From assembly GCA_007922225.1 (NCBI GenBank), contig ML679960.1, forward strand, positions 9,381,710-9,445,709: DNA of 64,000 nt, read 5' to 3'. Below the pieces are notes generated by a model. That model was given only the letters and a program-made list of their open reading frames with translations, ran no database searches and was not told where the DNA came from. Origin of the DNA: Emydura subglobosa. Lineage: Eukaryota; Chordata; Testudines; Chelidae. Positions 13,745 through 25,319 of the stretch are shown one piece after another. The position numbers were made by a program, and so were the translations under genes. Each line of letters begins with the position of its first letter. The first letter of the stretch is position 1.

Positions 13745-13915
13745 AAGTTCTGGATTGTATTTCTAGCTCCATTTAATAACTCACTGTATGACCTTAGCTA
13801 AGTCTGTGAACATTCCTGTGCTATAGTTTCCCCATTTGTAAAATTGTGGGTACTAACAGTTATCTTCCAGGAATGTTGTTAGAGTTAATATATGTAAAAT
13901 GCTTTAAAGGTCTTG
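13745..13915 (+). repeat. MIR (CORE-SINE), sense
   Basis: Sense-strand MIR order is clear: a decayed B-box region (ctggattgtatttctagctcc), then actgtatgaccttagctaag, then tagtttccccatttgtaaaa, then gttagagttaatatatgtaaaatgc in short blocks. These correspond to the standard MIR phrases for the tRNA-derived part, the core and the 3' part. The element is old and diverged. Confidence 0.75.
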
Positions 13916-16900
13916 GTTGACCAGTTCGACAGAATAATACTGGATACCATTAATGTATATGCAATATTCATTAACTACAGCCATCTTTTATAAGACATAA
14001 CTTTCTCTCATGAAAATGTATACCCAAGTCTCATAACAAAACCTCTATTAGGGCGATCCCTTGAAAACATTTAACTGCTTTTTACAGAATACCTAAGAAG
14101 CCAGATTCAGACCTGGTGACAGTGGATATCATGCCATTAAATTGACAGGTGTGAAGTGGATGTCATGCCATTGATTATTGAAGGCCATAAACCTGAACTC
14201 ATTTTACATCACATCTGAATCTGACTCCCTAATACTAGGATCACATGAATAAACTTTTGTAGGACATACCATGTGCTATGCCATGCTTAAAAAGATGTTA
14301 TGATCATGGTTTGAATACAAGTGCCATAATTTAATCTAGCAGCCCTACAGATTTTTTTTTTAACTAGCAGAACTCCTGAGATGAAATACAATTTAGTATT
14401 CAAATGGAAATTATGCCAAATGCACAACTCTTAGTGATATCAAAAGATCCTGAATCAGGCCCTAAATACCTCATATATAAAAGATGTTTTAAAAAGTGTT
14501 TTTCACACCTTTATCCCCTAGCAAAGTCTATGAATAATTCAGGAAAGTAATTTTTAATTCCTGAAACAAATCTATTTTATACATTACAAATACTGCTTGC
14601 ACCTACAATACTTATGTGTGTCACTCACAATCTCTTAAGAGTATTGTATGTAAATGACTCAAAACCTTATCCATAAAAGATACTGGGCCAAATTCCACTC
14701 TCAATTACATCCATGCAACCCATTATCTTCAGTGGGGTTCTATTATGTTCAGGTTTTCATGCTTCTCATCACTGTAGTATGCATATATTTGGTGGGCCAA
14801 AAGTTGTGTTGATTTACACACGAAGGCTGTGAGAGCTCAAAGGGATATTCCCACTCAAGGTCATATTGGCTTCAGAGGGGATCCTCTCAGGTTTATAGGT
14901 TTGCAGAGGTAAATCTTTTTGAAGAATCAAAGCACATGTATCTCCAGTCCACATTCTGAGTTTTGATTGGATTTTAATAATTTAACATCTGAGAAAGTTT
15001 TGAAAAAATATATCTCCCTATTCTCCAAGTTGCTATTTACTTTGGTAAATATTATCTCTATAAACTGCTGCACATAATATTTTTATTAAATTTACATGGA
15101 AACATCTGATCAGTTATCTTAAAATGAAATTAGACATTTCCCCCCATTTTCCTAACACTGAATCAATAATTTAACATGTACATTGAGAACATACATATTG
15201 GGTTAAATAAATGAATCATGTAGTTTTCCCCATCATGAGTTTAGGTTTTACCATCTGAGAGACCTAAAACAATAACAACTAGTTACAGATGTTATATACT
15301 ACTGTATGGCATGTATCTGTTCATAGCAGTATTCAGAAGTTTTTTTAGACAATATTTAACCATTTTTAAACTAAAATGGTAAGTATAAATAATGATGTAA
15401 AGCAAAAGCACCAAGGTCCTTTAAATGCCACGTGCATTTAGGGTGCTATGTAACAATTAAAGAAATACAGTTGACTATTTTTAAACGTCTGCTTTCTTGT
15501 TTGCAATGTTGTGTGTGAGAAAAAGAAAGTCACTTAAAATAGTTCCAAAAATTCCAAACAGAAATTTCTTTACTAAATCTTTTCCCTCTTATTTAGAAGA
15601 CCATTTGTTCCTGTAAATACATCTAAATTCCAGGAGGTTCCAATACTTCCAGTGTCCTTTAGTTCTCCCTCTTTATAATACAATACATTTGTACTCATTT
15701 TGATGTGGATACTATTGTATTCTAGGGTTACGTATCTTGTTCCGAGTTTGAATTTAACATTCATTAGCCATTATGACAGAGTACTCAACCTTGTCATGTG
15801 ACTGGGGCCAGGCTCTTAACAGTGTTCCTGTGTGTTGCATCATTAGTACATTAAAACATGGGTTTAGGATCAAATTGTCGTTTTCAATAAGAGAGCAGCT
15901 TCAATGTCACTTAGCTCTAGTGCCATAACTAACACAACAATGAGATGTTATGCAAATAGTGATAGGTGCTCTCTCTACTACACAGGTAGGCCACCCCCTA
16001 TTCACATGTATATAGATATGTGCCCCAATAAAGATATCTGGGATAACAGTAGGTTGAATTTGCGATAGACACAGGGGACCAAATCCTGCATCCCATACCA
16101 AGGGTCATATTGTACTACTCCCCCCTATTGCTACAACTGGTGGAACTGCACTGTTGAAAGTGAGAGGGTGAAAAAAACGTGAAGAAAAATGCTAGTGTAG
16201 GCTCATCCTTAGTGACACATGGCTGACTGAAAGTGATGAGTCTAAAGGAGAGACTGGAAGGAAGATAGCAAAGTTCTTTGGCACACTGGACGAAAAAGGC
16301 CTTTCCGAGAGTAGAGAGCAGGAGGCCACAACTGATAAAGGAGCTTCAGAGAGGGAGCAAATCTCACTAGGGATTCACTTGGTTTTCACTCAAGCAAGAC
16401 TTCAGTTGAAGTCAACTGGAGTTTTGCATGAGTAAGGACTGCAAAGCTAGGCCAAAAACAAAATTCTGCATTGGTTTGCATCCTGGTAATCTCATTACCA
16501 TTACTGAGAAAACCCTGTTGAAAAATGAGGCTGGTATGGAGTAAAGAGAATTCAGTATTTTAAAGCACGTCATTTCAATCACTAACTTTTTGTCTCTATT
16601 CACAAAATCATTACACTTGAGACTTACACAATAAGGGAAAGATCACAAAAAACCTAATTGAATTAGTTTAATTATCTGAAATACTGCATAGAAGACTTTG
16701 TTATGCCAGCTGTTGGTTTTGTTGGCAACAGACATGTCTGTTGTGATGTGAGAGAGTCTGGTTTAGAAAGACCTCAGAATTCTCTCTCCTTCAGCTGACA
16801 GAATGGGTATGGATCACAGATGTGACACTTTACAGTGAACACGTAGGCCACAAACCTCAGTGTAGAATTCACAGACTAACCTCGCTGGAAAATACATAGG

Positions 16901-19900
16901 AACATGGTGATGATTCACCAGAATGTACTGTGGACCAGTGAAAACAAAAATTCCATCCAATATCAACACCTCATTATATGATCAATCTTAATATTGTCAG
17001 CTTATTTCCACTGATCTTAGAACATAGCGTAACGTATGTTGGCATAAATAAGTATAGAGTACATGTTATACTGATCTGGTTGTAACCAGTTTGATAAACT
17101 AAAATGTCAACATAAAAATGAACCATTGGATTTAAAGAAAATGAAAAGGGCAGACTACATCATCTGAAAAAGCTAATGTCACAAAGTCATGAAATCGTGG
17201 ATAAATAATAGTTCAGCATCAAATGATCATTTGTTAATGTAGTGTCTCAAGACAAGAGTCAATGGCTGTTTACTGCAAAAAAACATGCTGCGTCTTTTGA
17301 ATAAAACAGTGTTACAGATAATCCTTTACTTTGCAGCAAGTTTATCTGGTGCCAAAACCCATACAGCAACTTTCATTCCTCCAGCAGCTATATTTTTAGA
17401 TGTCCTTTAATATTTATTCTCTCGCTTTAGGTTGGGCAGAACACTGGTCTTTGGGGAAAAAAAAATCAGTTTTTAAGTGTCCCTTTTTCCTAACAGTCGT
17501 CCTTCTGTAGAGAAAGGAAGATGAAAGTGGTAAGGATAAGCCTAAATTTGTACTAAGTTTGGGACATATGTTGTCTTTTGGGAGTAGCTGGATCCACTGT
17601 AGGAGCACCATTATCCATCTTGACTCAGTAGGAGGCACACAAACAAACAGGCATAAATAAGACAAGTTTCATTTTGACTCTTTGTATAGATCTTTAAAAT
17701 ACAATGAATCTTCCAAATAAGAAATACAAGATTAGCTTCCTCCTATACTAGCAGTCTAATAAACATGGCTATATTTAAAAATGTTATGATCCAACCTCTC
17801 TCTCCAGCCTATAAGCAAATGTGCTCTTTAGCAGCACTGCCAAACCTTTATGTAGATAATATTGTTGATGGTATCTGATTGCATGCTGCAGCATAATTCA
17901 ATCACAACATACTCCTGATATCAATCATTAGGTTAATAAGGACAGCCAAACACGAACCTTGGAATTCAATAGAAGATTTTCATCGCAAAACAAAAACAGG
18001 GTGGGGCTCAGCAGGTCCAAGCAATTGGTTTAAACACACAGTGGTATGAAATGGGCAGTGAATAGAACTTTGGATCATAAAACATTAGCATGAAGAAGAG
18101 CATTGTCCATTTTGTATGAAAGGTTGAATCGCTCATGCTGAGAATGCTGGAGTTTTCTTTGCGAGGGCTACAGGATACGTTCTGCAGTCTGAAAAGTCAC
18201 AGATCTATTTAGGAGTGTGTTGAAGTTGGGTAGTTGAATAGAGTCTGAGCAGTGCTTCCTCCTGAGCCGGGGCACATGGATGTAAGAACACTGCTAGGTG
18301 ATACCTGCTGGAGAGACTAGTGTGAATCAGGGCACAATTTTTCTTCTGAGGCCCCTAAGCTGTGCTGCATGGGAAAGCGCTGAGGAGGTTACTGCCGCAA
18401 TCAGTCCCTCTCATGAGATGGATGTGTATTTCTTTGGGATCAAGCCTTTTCATGCTGCAAGCTGTAGGCCCTTTCTCCAAGTGGAACGGAAACTGAGGAA
18501 ATCGACTTTTGCCATGGCAAAAAGAATTGTTGGAAGTTTTCTGAAACATTTTAAGCATCAATAGAACTCTGTTGTTGTTTCTTGTTTTTTGCACAGGGCT
18601 CACCCACGTGAAGCAGCTTTCAGCCTCAGAGCCTTTACAGAGGCAGGATTCCATGAGGGTGCCGTTATGCTGTCTCTTTGTAACTATAGTGGGGTGAAAC
18701 TATTTCCACTGCTAGTGAAATCAATCTACTTTAGGGTGGCTTCTAAATAAAGATATTATAATTTTTATGTTTCAGGCTTCCATTTCTGATCTTGATACTG
18801 AAGGATATAAAATATAAAATTACTTTTATAGATAGTTAATTTGAAAAATACCCTAGACTTATAAGCTTTACTGGAAATTAGGAAAACTGAACCACTTCTT
18901 CACTGTTATCTAACAGATAACATAGCCAAATGGCATTTAACAATTCTTCATAGCTCCAAGTAAAATAAAATAAAGGTAGTGGTGGGGAACACAACCTATA
19001 TAAAGAGGATAGTTTGTATTACTACAATATCTATGTAGCCTTGTCGATTACATTCCCATATATGATGCAACGTATGGTCCAAGGTATTAATACTGTAGAA
19101 AGAAAGAAAGAAAAAGCAAGCAAGCTCTCACCACAACTGTTAGCATTTATTGCCAGTTTGCTTTCCTGATTGGCGACTAAGTGACATTCCATTCAACAGA
19201 TAAGCCACCTTCAATAAGCTGTATACCTTTAATGTAATTTTAAAAAATGGAGAAAATAGCAGTATAATTTAACACATTAATTCTTAGAGAGTAATTTCTT
19301 GAAAGTGAATCTATTACCTTTAATGCCTAAAAAATTTGCTCCCATTACAAAATTTGGGAACTTAACCACAATATTAGCAAGGCTGTGGTATATATTATCC
19401 CTATTGCAATAATGAAATATATATGCTGCTAACTAAGTTATGTAAAATGCTAATTGTTTACAGATGTTATATTTTCTCTAAGTCTAATTTTAAGAAACCT
19501 TGCTATAGTATTTCTTTTGATTTATGTTTGAAACACTAGAATTTTTACGAGCACAAATATATTGTTGTCAAGGCAACAATATACAGAAAACAGACAATCT
19601 TTATGTTTCCATGAACTAACAGCATGCAACTCACTCTCGCAATATTACATTTAATATCTCAACCAAACTATTGTTTAGCTGATCTGCTTTTTCCCAAAAA
19701 GAAATGGACTGCTTCAATGTCCTGTAACAAAAATTAAGTTTTATCTTGAGGTCTTTTCAGTAGCACTTTACAGGACAATATAAATATCTTAAATCCCCCT
19801 TCTTCACCCCCTTCCCCTTTTTAAAAAAACTTCCTCTCTCTGATTATACAGATGATGTATGCAGGATACTAATGGAAGCTGAGAGAGCTTCGCACTTTTG

Positions 19901-22594
19901 AAAAAAAGTCAGGGCATGCGCTTTCAGTGCACAATACATACACCGAACAAATAAAGTCTGGGAAATTTAACAGTTAGGCTAGAATAGCAGTTATACAGTG
20001 TTGTGTCTTGCAGAACAAAGCTTAAAAGATTGTACTGTACAGGGGTATAACCTCTCCTTGATGGAAGCACACATTTCCTCTTGAAGTCGATGGGGTCAGG
20101 TTTTCACTGGAGGAGTTCTAATGCACTGTATTTAAAAGTTAATTACTATATGTTAATAAAATCTTTACACTTTCTGATTTTAAGCACTACTGAAAATTCT
20201 AGCAATTCAACTGTGTCCAAAAAAATAAATATAACAATCACAAATTGTTCTAGCTTTTAGGCCAGAGGGACCATATCTCCTGCACATAGGAGAGAAAATA
20301 GATGGACAGAATCACCAGGGTGCCACTGCTGTGACCTTTCCCTTCCCGGGCACCACCACCAACTCTCTACTTCACATGTCACAGGTCTCCTGTGGCTGGA
20401 TGTTTGACGGAATGAACCAGTGAAAGTGGTCAGTGCAGTTCAGCTGTTTTATTAAATATTTTCCTTCTATTCAACTCAGGACTAATTTTTGCTCTGGCCT
20501 CCATATTTCTGTCAGGTACTGCAGCTTGGTGGAGTCACTAAACAATTTTGGACAAGATCCACACTTCTTCTCATACAAAGAGTGTTTAGGAATAGAGACT
20601 TCATTTATAAATACTTCTTTCCCTGCAGAACCCTAATACTGACTCATCAGAGCCAAAACCCCTCCTTTAGCAGTCATGAAAGTTATGTCTTATTTTTGAC
20701 TATGATCCAACTTTCAGGCAGTGTAGCAATTCCATATGCGCACACTATGAAACCTCAGATAGATTAGATTAGATATCGCCTTAACCTCATACACAGAAGC
20801 TCTGTATAAAATATCATTTTAACATTCTTGGACAGCCATCTGACTCTCATTCTCAAGCATGATGAACATTCTGTACTGTCCTCTTGCATGCTTGCACTCA
20901 TGGCTTTTATTACAATGGAATGGTGCCCAGGCACAAGGTGGCATGACAGTTTTAGGAGACCAGCCAAGGGTACAGTATGAAGAATAGCACGCAGAATACA
21001 GAAAGTTACACCTAATCTGCAAGATCTCTCATACCAAATCAGGGACACTTTCTATTACATGAAGTCATATACACTGACCTTTGTTTGTAGTTATAATGTT
21101 GATGTCCATGTTCATCTGGCACCTGTTTTCTTAATATGCCAGACCATTCTGAATGCTTCAAGCAAAGGGTGATTAGAGGGCTGCTCCCTGCTACTGCCCT
21201 GAATAACTGGTGGGTTTACAGTTTCTCCCTCAACTGGAATTTGCCTCTCTCTTTTTGAGATTTACTGTTAATGCCCAATAAGCCTACAGATATTTTAAGA
21301 TACAATGGGAAACTATTTTAATTTGCCTCTGAATTTTCTTCCAGAATATTTAACTGCTCAGTGTAAATTCCTATCCAGCAACTCCTCTTTCCTTAAGACC
21401 AGAACTCTCATTCCTTAATGAAATGTCAAGTAAAGTGGCTTTGCACAGTGAATACATACGCAGATTTGTGTGGGGCAGAATCCTCGCTCCCAGCCCAGAG
21501 CCAAGCTATATCACCTTTTCAAGCCATGCCTCCATGCTGCAATAATGCTCATTCTCTTCCACCAAGCCAATGGATCAATATATTGATAGAAGTTAAGAAC
21601 AAATCCATCTTTAGAGACTCCCATTCTTTCTATAGCCTGCACGTTCAAGTATGGTGTGCCCTAGGATTTAGTTTTTTGCTGCTGCTGTTAATAATGAATG
21701 AAATTACTTACTCTGCTACAAAAAGAATAGAATCATTTCAATAACGTTAATGAAGATTTGGAAAAAAAGCAATGAAGTGCAGGTTGTTTTACAGTACAAA
21801 AGTTGTTTATCACTTTACTTATGTCTACTACACTTTAAAATGATTTCTCTAACTGTACTGTTCTAGCAGTGCATCTAAATATGTGCTAGAAACCATGCTG
21901 ATAACGTGTATGTTGTATGCCTAGTAAAGAAATCCCAGTCCTATGAAAACTACATCTGGTTTCAGAGATGTTAAAGCACACAGGCTATTTTTGTTAAGCA
22001 GCATAATTTCCACTTACAGGAGAGACTGTTCTCCTTGTGTTCAATAAATGTGACATCAGGTACACTTAAATTCAAAAGCATAGCTATGGATAACAAGGCA
22101 ATGCTAATCAAATAGTTTAGCATCAAGTTTTTTTTCAGACAATACCAACCATATTCCAAATCTTCAATAAGTGCTAACACATCCTTATTAATGCTCTTTT
22201 GAACAGACATTTTTATGGTGAAACTTGCAAATTAAAGGAACTAACGTCATAGCTGTCTGGATCAATCAGTTGAAATTGAAGTCCAGATCTATAGTTTTGA
22301 TATGCTAGATTTCTATTAAATAATCTATGCATTGACAATGGATTATAAAAGGTCTATTAATTTGAGGGTTGGGAGGAAAAGAGTGCCTATAACAATGCAC
22401 AGATGATCTGTATCCTGCCACTGGTAGATATGATAAGAAATAAACTCCCCATGTGTAACTTCACTAAGGCAAGTTGGGAGATGACTCATGAAACCCAATA
22501 CAGTGCACAGAAGTTAAACCAGGAAGTGCCATAGAAAATAGATCCATGCTAATAAGAAGAGACTAAGCAAAATGCCAAATTGGTTCATGGCGTT
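13916..22594. other. Gene-free stretch with minor simple repeats
   Basis: No convincing exon was found. Included are a short tandem duplication near 14,123-14,176 (gtggatatcatgccatt and gtggatgtcatgccatt), a GAAA/GCAA simple tract at 19,097-19,127, and a possible CR1 3' stub near 20,245-20,300 (tttaggccagagggaccat). A 64-codon open frame on the minus strand at 22,018-22,210 ends at a GTAAGT donor and has one hydrophobic segment, but it resembles nothing I know. Confidence 0.4.
19097..19127. repeat. GAAA/GCAA simple repeat
   Basis: A short tract of four gaaa-type units passes into gcaa units. Low-complexity microsatellite. Confidence 0.8.
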
Positions 22595-24110
22595 TAAGAC
22601 CAGAAGAGAACATTAAATCATCTAGTATGACCTCCTGTATATTACAGGCCATTACATTTCATAAAATTAGCTCTGTATTGTGCCCCAAAACATATGTTTG
22701 ACTAAAACATATCTATATTTCAGAAAGGCATCCAGTCTTGATTTAATGACATCAAGAGATGGAGAAACCACCACTTTCTTCGGCAGTTTGTTCCATGGTT
22801 AACCACAAATGATTAAAAAAAAAAAAAAAAAAGTAAATTTTCTCATTTGAATTTTTCTGGCTTCAATTTCCAGCCACTGTTCTTGTTATGCTTGTCTCCA
22901 CTAAATTAAGTACTCAGTATTTTCACCTGTAAATGGAATTGCACAGTATAATCACGTCACTTCTCAATCTTTTTTTTTTTGATAAGCTAAATAGACTCAT
23001 CTCTTCAAATCTCTCACTGTAAGACATTTTCTCCAGCCCTGGCATCATTTTTGAGATTCTCTTTTGCACATTTTTCAATATCCTTTTAAAAATGTGGACA
23101 CCAGAACTGGATGCAGTTTCCCAGTAACAGTCTCACCAATGCCATATACAGATATAAATCACCTCACTACTCCTACCCACCTATTCATACATCCAAGAAT
23201 CACATTTGCGTTTTTTGCCACAGAATCGTACTCAGAGCTCATGTTGAATTGCTTGTTCACAATGAGTCCTAAATTCTTTTGAGTCACAGCTTTCCAGGAT
23301 ACAGTTCCCCATTCCACATGTCTGGCCTGCATTCCTTGTTTCTAGACGTGTAACTTTGCATTCGCATGTATTAAAAACACATTTTGTTCAAATGGGCCCA
23401 ACTTATCCAAGCAATCCAGAATGTTCTGTAAGACTTTCTGTCCTCATCAGTATTTACCATTTTGCGAATGTGTGTCATCCACATATTTTATCACCAGTGA
23501 TTTTATATTTACTTCCACATCGTTGATGAAAATGTTGAATAGCATCAGGCTTAGTACTAATCCCTGTGGAATCTCAGTAAAACACCCCATTCAGTGCTGA
23601 TTCCCCACTAATCACAACTTTTTGAGATCTGGTGGTTAGCAGTTCTTAATCCATTTAACAAGCGCTTTATCAATACTGTACAATGCTAATTTTTAATGGG
23701 AATGTACTAAGTCAAATGCCTTACCAAAATCTATTATATTTACACAATTATCTTAAAAAGAGTCAAACAAACAATCTTCCATAATCCCATACTGACTGGC
23801 ATTAATTACATATCTTTTAATTCTTTATCAATTGAATCCCACATCAACTTTTCCATTATTTTACCCATGAATGATGTCAGGTTAACTGACCTATATTTAT
23901 CATCATGCTTGCCTTTTTAAATATTGGCACATTAGCACTCTTTCAGTCTTCTGGAATTTTTCTGTTGTTGCAATTAAACAGGAACACTATTGGGCTAGAA
24001 GTCTGAATCAACTCTATTAGAACTCTTGGGTGCAAATTACCTGGGCATGCTGATTTAAAAATATTTACTTCCAGTACATGCTGTGTGAATAATGGATTTT
24101 TCAATTCACA
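22595..24110 (-). mobile_element. 5'-truncated CR1 LINE
   Basis: The minus strand ends at about 22,595 with the CR1 3' signature (ggcctgtaatatacaggagg, then tcatactagatgattt), well known from turtle CR1 copies. Upstream, the minus strand encodes a decayed reverse transcriptase and connecting domain. The copy is about 1.5 kb, lacks the 5' end, and has multiple stops and frameshifts. An A/T-rich run near 22,813-22,832 and a T run near 22,970 are later expansions. Directly upstream lies an AT-rich repeat, then a Penelope fragment. Confidence 0.85.
23400..23960 (-). pseudogene. CR1 reverse transcriptase remnant
   Basis: Minus-strand translation gives I-P-Q-G-L-V-L-S-L-M-L-F-N-I-F-I-N-D at about 23,575-23,520, the CR1 motif usually written G-V-P-Q-G-S-V-L-G-P. 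It is followed by Y-V-D-D-T at about 23,485-23,471, matching the catalytic F/Y-x-D-D box. Further on, L-G-L-I-V-N-K, M-S and A-K-N-A-N-V-I-L-G-C-M match the usual downstream CR1 phrases. Stops soon after Y-V-D-D-T and throughout make it non-functional. In an intact element this enzyme copies the RNA at a nicked target site. Confidence 0.85.
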
Positions 24111-24159
24111 GGCCACACCAAAAAGAAAATTATTTTGGATCATCCCAAATGAGAGTTTT

Positions 24160-24415
24160 TCAGTAAACTAAGAAAGAAATTTTAAAATTCCTTTCAGGTC
24201 AAGTGAAAATTTTTGTTCAATTCAAAATAAAATATTTTGTTTGTGTTTTAACTTTTTAAAAATAAACAAAGTAAAGTTTGAGATGAAAAGCTGTTTCAAA
24301 TACAAAAAAAAACTGGTTATGTTTTAACCAAAACAAGTTGGTGAATTCAACACAAATTCATCAAATGTTTCAGTTGACCTGAATCTGTTTTTTGGCAAAA
24401 TAAACAGCACCACAC
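24160..24415. repeat. AT-rich interspersed repeat, copy 2
   Basis: Similar to 11,050-11,375 in block order (aaccaaaacaa, gttggtgaa, aaatgtttc, gaatctgttttttgg). It lies between the 5' end of the CR1 and the Penelope fragment, with no sign of coding. Confidence 0.5.
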
Positions 24416-24734
24416 TCCAAACATAATTTCAAGCTTCCAGTGTTGGGTTTATTTATTTATTAAACATACATGATCAGGTTTTCCTCTGAGAGTGAGATGC
24501 TCAACTCCTTTTGAAAGTCAAGGGAGTTAGACTGCCAACTCCCATTTGGTCCCTTTGAAAACCCTATCTGTGATGAAAATTAGGAAAAAAAAACCTAAAA
24601 AGGTAAAGTTCAGATTCCTCATGATTAAAATTTTAAAATTGTGTGGCCTACAAACTGTCTAAACCCTCAAGCAATGGTAGAATTATTCAAGATACAATAG
24701 TGAGAGTTGTGTGGCACCTTAAAGACTTACAAAT

Positions 24735-24785
24735 TATTTGGGCATAAGCTTTCATGGGCAGAAATCCACTTTGTCAGATGCATGA
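24735..24785 (-). ncRNA. Possible decayed hammerhead ribozyme in the Penelope tail
   Basis: On the minus strand CTGACAA (24,777-24,771) is followed by a short hairpin and then GAAA (24,753-24,750), GC, a four-base loop TTAT, GC, and CC. This is the order of a minimal type I hammerhead: CUGANGA, stem II, GAAA, tiny stem III, cleavage base. Penelope-like elements are known to carry such ribozymes. Problems: CTGACAA breaks the CUGANGA core, an unpaired A separates core and stem II, the base before the cleavage position is C instead of U, and I see no convincing stem I. Any activity is unlikely. Confidence 0.35.
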
Positions 24786-25039
24786 AGTAGAAACTTCAGT
24801 TTGGTAGGTACACATATATACGTGCAAGGATGGGTGAGTTAACACTTGCCCTCCTGACAGTGATGTAAGGAGGTGAATTCAAATCAGGGTGGATGAGGCA
24901 ATTCATAACAGTTGAAGAGACAGTGTGAATGTCAAAAGAGGGAGCATTATTTTTTGTAGTGGGCTAGCCACTCTCAGTCTTTATTCAGACCTAGTCTGAT
25001 AGTGTCAAGTTTGCATATGAGTTCCAGATCTGCAGTTTC

Positions 25040-25265
25040 ACACTGGCGATTGTTTTTGAACATTTTTTTGTTGAAGTATGGCAACTTTCAAGTCTGCTAC
25101 TGAGTGTCCAGGGAGATTGAAGTGTTCTACTGGTTATTGAATGTTACCATTCCTGATGTGTGATTTGTGTCCATTTATTCTTTTGCATAGGGACATTCCG
25201 GTTTGGCCAATGCGCATGGCAGAGAGGCATTGTTGGCACATGATGGCGTATATCACATTAATAGA
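25040..25265 (-). pseudogene. Penelope GIY-YIG endonuclease remnant
   Basis: Minus-strand reading gives N-V-I-Y-A-I-M-C-Q-Q-C-L near 25,262, R-I-G-Q-T-G at 25,214-25,197, and K-R-I-N-G-H-K-S-H-I-R-N at about 25,185-25,150. This order matches the Penelope version of the GIY-YIG fold: the first strand, the Y/R-I-G-x-T-G motif, and the arginine and histidine helix. A stop follows N-G-N-I-Q near 25,137. Beyond it the text P-V-E-H-F-N-L-P-G-H-S-V-A-D-L-K-V-A continues the family pattern and then degenerates. In active elements this domain nicks the target for reverse transcription. Here it is dead. Confidence 0.8.
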
Positions 25266-25319
25266 TGTGCAGGTGAATGAGCTCCTAATGGTGTGACTGA
25301 TGTGGTTACATCAAGATGT

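Larger units (their letters stand above)
24700..25315 (-). mobile_element. Penelope-like retroelement, 3' fragment
   Basis: The minus strand contains a decayed GIY-YIG endonuclease (separate entry), then a non-coding 3' tail ending near 24,700 at gtgccacacaactctcac. The plus-strand view starts with the gagttgtgtggcacctta boundary that I recognise from abundant turtle copies. Only the C-terminal end of the single Penelope ORF is present; the reverse transcriptase part is missing, so this is a truncated insertion. It lies about 0.6 kb upstream (in minus-strand terms) of the CR1. An alternative would be another GIY-YIG-bearing element, but the tail fits Penelope. Confidence 0.8.
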
